The notes under the pieces are model-generated. The model saw only the letters and a program-made list of their open reading frames with translations. It was not told the origin of the DNA and did not search any database. From positions 24,058,501 through 24,122,500 of the forward strand of contig NC_081413.1 of the NCBI RefSeq assembly GCF_030272615.1: DNA of 64,000 bases, given 5' to 3'. This DNA is from Cryptomeria japonica (Eukaryota > Streptophyta > Pinopsida > Cupressales > Cupressaceae). The position numbers and the translations under genes were made by a program. Shown piece after piece: positions 54,754-64,000 of the stretch. Each line of letters begins with the position of its first letter. The stretch's first letter is position 1.

Positions 54754-57030
54754 GTTGGAAATAATAGTTATTTTATTTAAATGATGGAGTTGATATCTTT
54801 TTGTTCTAACAATAACTCGATAAACAAGACTAGCTATAAAATATATGTTTTACAATGAACACATTATGAAAATAGAAAAAAAGGTTTGAGTTATAATACT
54901 TGCAATGGTTTGAAATTAATGTTAAAAATTATGGATCAATTATATGTTCATATTATAATACAAATTTATTTCAATGCCTAACTTGATCTAGAGTTTCTTT
55001 TCAAGTTTCCTAAATGAATAATAAAGCTCAAATGAGAACTAGTACAAAGATATTATGGTTGAGATTTCCTTGCATAAAAGAGGTGTACTTGACTTCAAGT
55101 TGAGGATGTTGTTTGAAAGACATTCCCAATGCAAAACTAGTTGATAATCTGATTTAAATGAATAAAGTACTACACCAATGAAGATTTCATTGCAACAAGA
55201 ATAAATAATAGATGATATGGTAGGTGCAATTAAAAATGTTGAGGACAATGGATTTTATACTTGAGGTACAAATAAAAAATAGATACTTCTAACTAGCACA
55301 ATAATGAAATTTTGGTTGAATAGCTTAACTACCACTTAAAGGAAAGGTCCTCCAATTGTTTGTAATGTGGATGAAGAGATATAGGTAGTTGAATGATGTA
55401 AGGATTGAATGGTTGAAGTTGTACATAGGATTGAAATAATAAATCTAAAGGTAGAAGTTGCACATATATTTTAAAAAAGAATAACTCATTTCAGGATAGA
55501 TTCACATGCAATCTTTGAAGAAAGGGATTTAAAATGTGGTATCCTAACCTTACTTTGAGGATGATTTAACAATTTGTTAAAAAAAAGAACTAAAATTTAG
55601 GCCTACACTTGTGGCCACATTTTATGACACATTATCAAGGGCTTATGATGATAATCCTTATAGTTCTTACAAAAGTTGGATATGTGATTAGACTAGAATA
55701 TAATTTGATTCAAATGGAATTATGCAAGTGCTTTCCAAAAGATGTAGTAAAAGTGTTCCATACATTATAATAAAATTTAGAGAATGAGTCACCATTCTAT
55801 GTTGTGTTAATGTTGTTAGCCAAAGAATTCTAGCTTCCTATTTATTCAAGGAAAATAAATAAATTAAAATTTACATTGTTAGATATGAACCAAGTGCATG
55901 CATGGTTGTGCATGTTGGGATTAAGGTGTCTCAACCTTTGCAAGTCCCAATGTTGATATTTAGATTTATTTATTTAATTTTTGATATAATTTTATGATCC
56001 TACTAGTTAGATAAAATTTTTTGCTCATCATCTTATGAGAGTTGGCATATTGACTTGTCATCCTACTAGGAACGTAACATGGATTTTTTGTCCTCACATG
56101 AGGAAGTAGGCATCCCACTGAGAGGATCTTGGGATCCATGATATAAGTGGGTGCCATGTGTCATGTAATGATAAATTTATGACAAAATCTATGAACTTTT
56201 ATTATGACACACCTATCACAACTTATGATAACTTTATGATATTCTATGATAGAATGTACAAATGTGAGGAGACACCTTTATAGGGAGAAGGTGGATGCCC
56301 AGGTTGGGTAATGAAATGTTGTAAGAGAATCATCCATCGTTAGTCAGTTATGAAGGGTTCTCTTACAACTGTAAGTGTTGTTAGCCATGATTGTTTTTAT
56401 GATAGCTACAAGATGTTTAAGAGTATCTGTCATACCTAAATATAGAAAATTTTAGGTGCTCGACTTTGGAGGTTTGAATAACGAGTTAGAGGATGATGTA
56501 AATGTGTCATTTGCATGCTTACAAGTGGTTGGAAAAGTGTGCCAAGTGTTTTAAACTGTGGGCCCTGTTTTGTCTTCATTTAGAAGATTCGTTCTTTGTT
56601 GTATTTCCCTATACAAGGTTGTCCTGGAGAGCATTATGTATGTTATGTTTTGTTAGTGAAGTGTTATGCTTCCAAAAATAATCTAGATTGTGGGTTATTG
56701 ATTAGATGCTCCTATTGAAGAAGTTAAGCACTGATATTTTATTGTAATTGGTGAGCTTACTAGAAATACAAAGTATCGTGATTTTTGTGTGTGGAGGTTT
56801 TCTCCCAAAAGGGGTTTTCCCATGTATATTTTGTGTTCATTGTGGTATATCTTTATGCATTTTTTTATCTCTATCTAAATGTGTTTCTTATTCTGCAATA
56901 GTTGGGATTTGTAAAGAAAATTTGCACTATCCCTCCCACTAGATTAGTGTTAGATTTCATCCCTTTGCTTACTTTCAATGCAAGTCCATGCTTGGATGGA
57001 AAAGGATTTACTTCTAAAGTAGTTGTAGTG
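54754..57030. repeat. Segmental direct duplication, copy 2, part right of element D
   Basis: Continues copy 1 from 35913. Carries 55221-56533, absent from copy 1, joined there at GATATGG. The last part (56534-57030) matches 36376-36870. No coding supported in the 55221-56533 stretch. Confidence 0.82.
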
Positions 57031-57274
57031 TTTCATAGCATGTAAAAAAACATCTTTCATACCTAAATATAGAAAATTTTGAGTGCCCAACTTAGGAGGT
57101 TTGATTAATGAGTCAAAATATGATGTAAATGTGTCATTTAAATGCTTACATGTGGTTGGGAAAGTGTGCCACGAGTTTTTAATGGTCCTCTATTTTGTCT
57201 CCATCTAGAAGATTCCTTCTTTGTTGTATTTCTCTATATAAGGTTATCTTGGAGAGCATAATTATGTATGTTAT
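56428..57274. repeat. Repeated LTR-like sequence
   Basis: About 240 bases from 56428 (CATACCTAAATATAGAAAAT) recur at about 57055-57274, the second copy being cut by element E. The stretch between ends like a copia LTR (CCCAAAAGGGGTTTTCCC). Read as overlapping remains of LTRs of one old family; the exact ends are not visible. Confidence 0.6.
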
Positions 57275-58452
57275 TGTTGGAATCAAGGATCACTGAGAGG
57301 GAGGGGGTAAATTAGTGATCTACCAGCAAATAAGTTTTCTAACTTAATCTCAATCCACCAGAAGCTTATGCAAGAAAGTAAAATGCAGAAACATAAGATA
57401 ATCAACCACAAAATCATAAAACTAAGATTTTTACGTAGAAACCCAAATGGAAAAAACCACAGTGGGATTTGAACCCACAATATTATTCCACTATGGCCAG
57501 TAGCAAAACAATATTACATGAGGGAATGTAGTTGCATTCAGGAACACTGCTTAGAGTTCACTACTCAAGTTACAAAATAGGGCTACAACCCCGAAGGAAG
57601 GCTCAATGCCTTACAAGAGATTACAAACTGATTATAATAATTGAAGAAATAGAAAATAGCATCTGACTATGCCAAATATTAGTTTCGATTTAGGCACAAA
57701 ATGATCCACTGCACTGTTCTGCTTATCTGATCTATTATGCTCTACAACTGCTCATCAGATCAACCAAGATCAAAATGCACACGTGAAAATGCTCTCAATC
57801 GCTCCTAAATAGTATACCACATCATACTACACCCATAACGCATCATCTAAATCGGTCTTATATATATATATATCCTATTAGAAAGATTAATTTCCCACAG
57901 GTCGATTTCCAAAAATTGCATAACACGCAACATGAAATGTGTAGTTGCAAGTCGACTTCAATCTTATCAAAAACATAGTACTGGACCCAAAAACGATTAT
58001 CACATGCTTCCTATAGGTCTCACATAACTCCCAAACACAATTCCAACCACCGAAAATAAACTTAAACAATTCAAACATACACTGCATCATCAAATATGAA
58101 GAATACTTTGCTTTGCTGCTCAACTGGCTAGCAAATCTTCAAACAAGTGATAGAATCAATACCAGAGGGTAGATCTGAAAGATAACAGGCTTCTAATACT
58201 TAACCAATCAACCTTGATCACAAAAACCAAGATCTGCTTCACCGAAACTGAAAAGTGCTCTCAAACTTGTACATTAAGCTTCACCGAGCAAACTGATCAC
58301 ATAAGACATATTCCAGATTATCGGTTAACCAAAACTTCATACCAGATCAAATCAATAGGCTGACTTACCATCAATGACAACTCCTAAGTATCTACAATAA
58401 TCAAAGACTACCAATCTTCACTGGAGCATCACGAGAACATCAAATGCCAACA
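57275..58452 (-). repeat. 3' LTR of element E
   Basis: TG...CA on both strands; on the minus strand it starts TGTTGGCATTTGATG right after the polypurine tract. Stem GATCACTGA (57288-57296) / TTAGTGATC (57312-57320) around a G-rich (C-rich in sense) loop. Confidence 0.9.
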
Positions 58453-58485
58453 ATCTCCCCCTTTGGCATTGATGACAACACTAGT
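58453..58485 (-). other. Polypurine tract of element E with adjoining dyad
   Basis: Minus strand CAATGCCAAAGGGGGAGAT abuts the LTR, preceded by GTTGTCAT, the same layout as in A, B and C. Confidence 0.85.
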
Positions 58486-58587
58486 AAAAAATGATAAGTA
58501 TCCCAAAATTGTGCTAACACTAAAAATCTGAATTTTGTACACTCAATCTATACTGACTCCCCTTGAACTAATTACTCTATTTTTCAC

Positions 58588-58590
<3 letters not shown>

Positions 58591-58660
<70 letters not shown>
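58591..58660. repeat. (TC)35 microsatellite
   Basis: Seventy bases of perfect TC. It adjoins TTGACAATAATGGCAAAGGG, so on the minus strand (AG)n follows TTTGCCATTATTGTCAA, the position held by the upstream polypurine box in related elements. Confidence 0.97.
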
Positions 58661-58663
<3 letters not shown>

Positions 58664-58768
58664 ACAATAATGGCAAAGGGTGGGAATCCACTAACACTTA
58701 TGAACAAAATAATGAATTAATGTGCTTATTTTCATAAACTTAAAGATGTCTGAGTAAGTCACCTTTAA

Positions 58769-61700
58769 TTACTTCAAATACTCATTCCATCCTCTCAGGA
58801 AGCAATCAAAGACATTTATTAAAGCAATGTACATAAATGTATGAATCTCAACACTCGAAAGGTCGAATGGTACCAATTTACTTAATGCACTAATTACATC
58901 CTTTTGTGCTCCTAGTAAGGTATCCATATGGTGAGTTATCAAAATCCTCAGTTCACCAACTCTGCTCAAAATTCTATCCTTGTCTTGATTCAAACCCTTT
59001 ATTTTGGCAGTGTAATCCAAAATTTGTGCTTCAAGGGCACTTGGGAAAACTGATTGAGGTGCAAAAGATTGTCCTAACTGGCTAACTTACCCTTAAGTTC
59101 TCTTATTTTCCGATCAATGTCTGCAGTGAATTTGAGCAAAAACAAATATGATTTGAAAATTTTCCTACCTTCATCTAATGCCTCTTCTACACTCTTCATT
59201 GCAGACTTTAGGATCACTTTATCCCTCTCTACATCTTTAAGATTTTCTTGTAGTCTTATCACATTAAACCTCTTCTATATAGATTCATCCGCATCCTTGT
59301 CTAATGATACAAAATTGATATTGACAATATTCAACAGGTTTTTGAGCTTTCCGGAGGGAGAAGCACCAGAATCTTGACCAAAATTGGGTAAGAGTTTCTC
59401 CAAAACCTCAGTGGCAAGAGTAATAACTTCCTTTTCTTCAGATTGAGATTTCATTAGATCTTCACTTGCCTTAATTTGAGTTTGGGTGGTAAGTCTCAAT
59501 GCTTGAAGAGGGGAAAGAGTGATAAAATCAACTGGACCATGAGAAAATTCATCCTCTCCATCAATTTCCTTACCTTTGACTGTGACTACTACTGCAGTCA
59601 TGGTTACCAGAGGTTTCTCTGATTTCTCATTACTCTTCTCCTTCTCATCCCCTGCATTCATGCTCTTTTCAACCTTGGCAATCTCCTCTACAATCATTTC
59701 TGCAATTACCTCAATCTCAAGAGGGTCATGAGTAGCATCACCAGAGACATCTACAACTAGATTTGCATCTTGTGCTGCTTCTTTCTCAACCTACTCAACA
59801 AATTTCTAGTCCATTTGATCACCGGAGACCTCTGCATGTACTTCCAGAATGGAAGTGTCTTCTGTCAGGTGGGTGCTAACTTGAGGTTGAATTACCACAT
59901 ACTTCTTCTCAAGAAAAAATTCTCTCATAATCTACTTAGTCTCATTGGCAACTTCATCAATTTTACCAATCATTATTCGGTTGACCCTTTTCTTACTTCT
60001 GAACTTTTCTTTGGCCAGCTTAAGTAAGTTACTTATTTCTTCTCTAGAAATATCCGAACATCAATTAACCAAAACATACTCCTATATTTCCTCATCTTTC
60101 TGGCAAGAAGTATTTCTTCGGATTTCCAAAATATCATACAATTCCTTTGGAAACTTGGATGATAACTCAATTAAGGCTCTACTAAAGTTATTCATATAAT
60201 GAACAACTGCTTCTTCTAACTCTCGTCTCTCATTATCATCCCCATTTTCATAGTATACAACAAGATTTTTCAAATTTCCATCCTTAATGATTTCATCCTT
60301 TATTTCTTCTAGGGACTTAGGAGGAATAATATCAACCTTACCAAACTACAGGGCTTCAAATTTATTCTTCTTGGTTCCCTTGGACTTCCTAGATGACTCA
60401 CCTTGAATCTATGTCTTCTTTAAAGGAGCATAACCGGATGGCTCTCAGACTACACGAACATAGGTTGCAATCTTTTTAATTTCTTAGACTCCTTCATCTG
60501 ACTCTATTTCTTCCTCTGCTCTAGCATACTTCCTAGAAGGCTTCTCCTTTTTCCTCTTCTCAACTCCACCAGTTGATACTGCAGGCTTGGGCTTAGGTGG
60601 AGGAATTGGTTTCTTCAAATTGGAGACAGGTGCAAACTTATTAGGTTTAGATTTGGGCTGCATAGGAGGGTTTATCGGTTGAGGTTTGATTACATCCTCC
60701 TCCCTTAGAATGTTCTGAGATCTTTCCCTCTGCACAACTTCCTTTGTCAGTCCCATTTTTTTTGCCACCGCCTCTACTTCCTTTCCGATTTTCCTCTTCC
60801 AGGGCGGTTTGAAGAATTTCTGATGTAAGCTTAAGTCCTCCTTGAAAGTGCCAAATCTCTCTTCTTTTGGATCTAGTGATTGACTCAATAGGTGTTGATC
60901 ATATGCCTCAAGCGTGATAGAGTCAACTTCATACCCCATGGGCATGATCTAGACTATCCTAGGCTCAACCGCTCCCATTTGTCATTGATCTTTATTAACC
61001 ATGAAGCTTGTAGTTTGCTCATACTTATCCACAATCTCCTTAGGGATTCTCTTTCTTCCCTTCATGGAGGCCTAAAAGGTTTTGAAATAGCCCCATAATG
61101 CGGATATTCTCATTGTGGCATCTCCTATTCCCCACAATCCCTCTTTGATTTGCATTGCCATTGGTCTATCATAGGCCCATTGGACCTTTTCATTTACGCC
61201 GGGTATCTCATTCAAGAAATATAAGGCCAAGAAAATAAGAAGAGTCCCATACTTAAAGGTGTGCTTTTTATCTTGCTTAATTTTCTTCAAATTACTCATC
61301 AGTTCATTCAAAAGGATTGTACACAGATCATACCTCATGTCATTCTTGAGCATCTGATATGATGTGTAAATGGTAGGTTCAGAAACATAGTTTTGTCTAC
61401 TTGATTGATAGAATTTGTAACCAACTACCATCAATACAAATCTCACATCATGCTCCAAAATGTCACGGATAGTCATTGCTCTATTGTCGAACTTGGAACC
61501 AGTAGTGGCTATCATTGTGTTACTCGATACCTTTCTTAAGCTAGGTACTTCACTGGTTTCACTGAGGCATGTCACAATTTGAATCACCTATTTAGTGTTT
61601 GTATAAGGCCTGTCAAGCCATATGAGCTCATCATGAACTCGATTGGGAATATACCAAATCCACTGTGCTTCATTGAATAATGGAAAATGGATGAACTACG

Positions 61701-61986
61701 AAAAACCCTTATCCTGAAGAACCTTATATTTTGGTTTGAGATTTCCCAAACTGTCCACCAAATGTTTGTTATATAGAGTCAACATATCAGCACTGTTAAG
61801 CTCCTCAAGGTTACAATGGATGTATTCCCTAACATCCTTATTGCGAAGGATGTCATAGGGCACTGAAGAAAATGATCCCTCTAGATCATCTTCAACTGAC
61901 TTGAAGGGATGTTTCTTGCAAATAGGTCCGACTCTATCCTTGATCTCAACAACCAATGGGGTAGCAATTCCAGATGCTGATGCCAT
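58769..61986 (-). pseudogene. Element E second ORF, about 1,070 codons, function unknown
   Basis: ATG at 61986 (MASASGIATPLVVEIKD). Open pieces starting at 61986, 61587, 60945, 60273, 59697 and 59262 all share one frame, so this was one long ORF broken by about 16 nonsense codons. A frame slip near 59060 moves the last part (59020-58769). Residues about 1-310 look like a folded helical domain (VVGYKFYQSSRQNYVSEPTI; YGTLLIFLALYFLNEIPGV). A Pro/Lys-rich linker (KKPIPPPKPKPAVS) follows around 410-470, then acidic and helical regions, and a C-terminal coiled coil (RLQENLKDVERDKVILKSAM). No zinc, protease, RT or transposase motif. Probably an additional element-borne ORF or a captured plant gene. 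Confidence 0.7.
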
Positions 61987-62411
61987 TTGAATCTAGGGTT
62001 TAAAATTTGATAGTTTCGTGAAACAAATAAATACCTTAATTCACAATTGGGTGGAAGAATTCGCCTTTGGATTATTGTAAGCTTGGTTTTGATCACCAAA
62101 TCGCTTCACTTTGTTGAACTGCTCTATTCTCTTGGTCGCATTGTGAAGAATGAACTTTGAAATGCCCTTTTTAACCTCTGAAAATGTAATTCTGCATTGT
62201 AATAAATGCTTCAACCGGTTACCATGATATTCATGAAATCACTTACCAAAGCTTCAAATCTTCTTCCAATCTTCCAGATAACACCTGCATACATGATTTA
62301 AACTTTCTGCAACCTTTTGGAATCGGTTATAGATCTCCAAAGAGGGGGTTCTATGAATCTCCATGAAAACCTTCCCACTAAGGCCAAAAAGCCCTAGTTA
62401 CCAGATGAAGA
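61987..62411 (-). promoter_or_regulatory. Gene-like leader between the two ORFs of element E
   Basis: About 425 bp without coding. On the minus strand it ends TTTAAACCCTAGATTCAAATG, where AAACCCTAG resembles the telo-box of plant promoters and 5' UTRs; ACTAGGGCTTTTTGGCC lies near its start. Suggests the second ORF has its own promoter or was acquired with a 5' UTR. Inference. Confidence 0.4.
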
Positions 62412-63560
62412 TCATGCACCGGATTCAGGTGCAGATCCACTGTCTATCTTGGATTCATCTTTTCTGACCCATATCTTCTCATTCTTGTCTCTAATCTTCT
62501 CTACCTTCTCTTTTCCTTTCTCATCTGATTTGCCTTTGTTTACCAGATCATTATTCTTTCTTTTGTAATACTTTACAATGTGATTGGTTTTGTTGCATGT
62601 ATGCCAAACAATATTTATCTGCATAGGTCTGAAGTTCATTTGATTTGGTCTCATCCTGCACTGGTTAGAGATATGTCCAAACATCCCTCATGCATAACAT
62701 CTATTGTTCTAAAAATTGTTTATTACTGCTCTGCACATATTTGACTTGTGACCAAAATTATTGCATATGAAACACTGACCAATAAAGCTAGGACCATTGT
62801 TCATATTATTCATTCCATTATTTATCCTACTTCTACATTGATTAACCATATGACCAAATTTATTGTAAGTACAACATCTACCATTGAATTTATGAGAATT
62901 AGGTTGTCTTACTAGAGGATTCTTTCTCTTCTTATGATTAGGTTTTGCATTGCGTTGTCCAGATCTAGAGGATTCTCCCTTCTCAAATCCAAGTCCTCAC
63001 ATGTCCTTTCCATGTCTCTGACTTTCTAGCATCTCATCAAGCCTTACTGAGCTAGCATTGAATTTGTCTTTATATTCATTTGCAGTAGTAAGCTCATCTC
63101 TTAGGGCAACAATCTATCTCTCAAGTTCTTGACCATTATTCCTTGATTGTGTCAACTCAAGCTTCAACTAATCATTCTCATAGGTAAGTCTGAAGCATTC
63201 ATCTGATCTATCTTTCAGTGATTATGTCAGAATTTCTTCATTCTTCTTCCAGTCTTCAATCTCCTTAGTCAACCTCATCAAAATGGATTGCATTTCATTC
63301 TTTAAAAGAACATTCTCTCTAGAACGCTTGTCATATTCATCAACTTTGTCCTAATTCTCCATGCATTGTTCATTCTTCTCTTTCAGCTTGTCCATCATCT
63401 CTTTCCTCTTGTATCTTGAAGTGTTCACTTGATCTTTCAAATCCTTAATGAAGTCTTTGACTGCATTCAAGTTTCTCTTTAAGGAACTTATTTCATTTCT
63501 TTCTACATCAAGATCCTCAAGTGCCACACAAAGTTGTCTCTGAAAACCATAATATATTGA
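62412..63560 (-). pseudogene. Element E coiled-coil protein with four zinc knuckles (gag-like)
   Basis: From about 63555 the minus strand reads a long heptad-rich coiled coil (VKDFIKDLKDQVNTSRYKRK; KNEMQSILMRLTKEIEDWKK; ELERQIVALRDELTTANEYK) with two or three stops, then a basic stretch. Four knuckles in register follow: CCTYNKFGHMVNQC (second Cys is Tyr), CFICNNFGHKSNMC (intact), CYA*GMFGHISNQC (second Cys became TGA) and WHTCNKTNHIVKYY (outer Cys lost). A Lys/Glu tail ends APESGA-stop at 62412. No capsid (UBN2) domain precedes the coiled coil, and an in-frame stop lies just upstream with no ATG, so the N-terminus is lost or was never there. Confidence 0.75.
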
Positions 63561-63599
63561 TTCAATCTCTCAAACCTTCCTCAAGCAGCTAGGCTTCCT

Positions 63600-63625
63600 T
63601 AGAGGAACTAGGCTTTGATAACAAT
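63600..63625 (-). other. Primer binding site of element E
   Basis: Minus strand TTGTTATCAAAGCCTAG right after the 5' LTR; a diverged initiator tRNA-Met type site (TGGTATCAGAGC in A and B). Confidence 0.75.
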
Positions 63626-64000
63626 TGTTGGAATCAAGGATCACTGAGAGGGAGGGGGGGTGAATCAGTGATCTATCAACAAATAAGTTTTCTGACTTAA
63701 TTTCAATCCACCAAAAGAATATGCAAGAAAGTAAAATGCATAAACATAAGATAATCAACCACAAAATCATAACACCAAGATTTTTACATGGAAACCCAAA
63801 TGGGAAAAACCATGGTGGGATTTAAACTCACAATATTATTCCACTATGGCCAGTAGCAAAACAATATTACATGAGGGAATACACTTGCATTCAGGCACAT
63901 TGCCTAGAGTTTCTTACTCAAGTTACAAAACAGGGCTACAACCCCAGATGAAGGCTCACTACCTTACAAGAGATTACAAACTGATTATAATAAGTGAAGA
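63626..64000 (-). repeat. 5' LTR of element E (partial)
   Basis: Matches 57275-57650. Stem GATCACTGA (63639-63647) / TCAGTGATC (63665-63673) is perfect here. Truncated by the window. Confidence 0.9.

Larger units (their letters stand above)
57275..64000 (-). mobile_element. Element E: copia-like LTR element without polymerase, minus strand, running off right edge
   Basis: LTRs at 57275-58452 (complete, 1,178 bp) and 63626 onward (cut by the window end) both start TGTTGGAATCAAGGATCACT on the plus strand. By eye about 8% of the first 370 positions differ. The element reads on the minus strand: 5' LTR, primer binding site, coiled-coil/zinc-knuckle protein, a second long ORF, polypurine tract, 3' LTR. 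The 5.2-kb interior is accounted for and shows no protease, integrase or RT. The left target flank is gttat; the right one lies outside. Confidence 0.85.

Noticed and set aside
58535-58720. Plus-strand ORF rich in Ser-Leu
   Set aside because: It is a translation of the (TC)n microsatellite.

Overview
This window looks like intergenic or intronic DNA from a plant with a very large, repeat-packed nuclear genome, most likely a gymnosperm such as a conifer. That is inference: every protein recognised belongs to a plant-type retrotransposon (Ty1/copia, Ty3/gypsy of the Tat lineage with two RNase H domains, an L1-type LINE with a DUF4283-like ORF1). The elements are nested and decayed, and no host gene, rRNA or functional tRNA is seen. 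Genus cannot be read from the sequence.

Layout, left to right. 1-804 is the end of a minus-strand LTR running off the window; 805-2883 is mostly unassigned with weak minus-strand coding relics. 2884-32560 is one old minus-strand LINE, broken by later insertions. These are copia element A (3089-24147, plus), a probable solo LTR (25232-26123), a solo LTR with a perfect target duplication (27785-29340), and a 377-bp TRIM (30576-30952). Element A is itself interrupted by copia element B (4553-11261, minus, in the gag of A) and copia element C (13183-20449, plus, in the integrase of A). Removing B and C with their target duplications restores the reading order of A.

32918-57030 holds two direct copies of a non-coding segment (about 32918-36870 and 37589-57030). 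Each copy has a stretch of about 1.1-1.3 kb that the other lacks, and copy 1 carries a tRNA-type SINE. Copy 2 was later split by a 14.7-kb Tat-type gypsy element D (40039-54753) with perfect GTTGG target duplications; copy 1 preserves the unoccupied site. D has a long repeat-rich leader, gag, protease, a G-patch-like segment, RT, RNase H, a second RNase H, integrase, and a 25-unit tandem array before its 3' LTR.

57275 to the end is element E (minus strand), a copia-like LTR element with no visible polymerase. It encodes a coiled-coil protein with four tandem zinc knuckles and a second, roughly 1,070-codon, decayed ORF of unknown function preceded by a gene-like leader. E is the best candidate here for an undescribed system: a non-autonomous family probably mobilised in trans by copia relatives. 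The copia families A, C and E share a stem-loop with a poly-C loop close to the primer binding site, and its stem sequence differs between families while pairing is kept. A, B, C and E share a dyad fused to the polypurine tract. All open frames are broken, so nothing here appears autonomously active.
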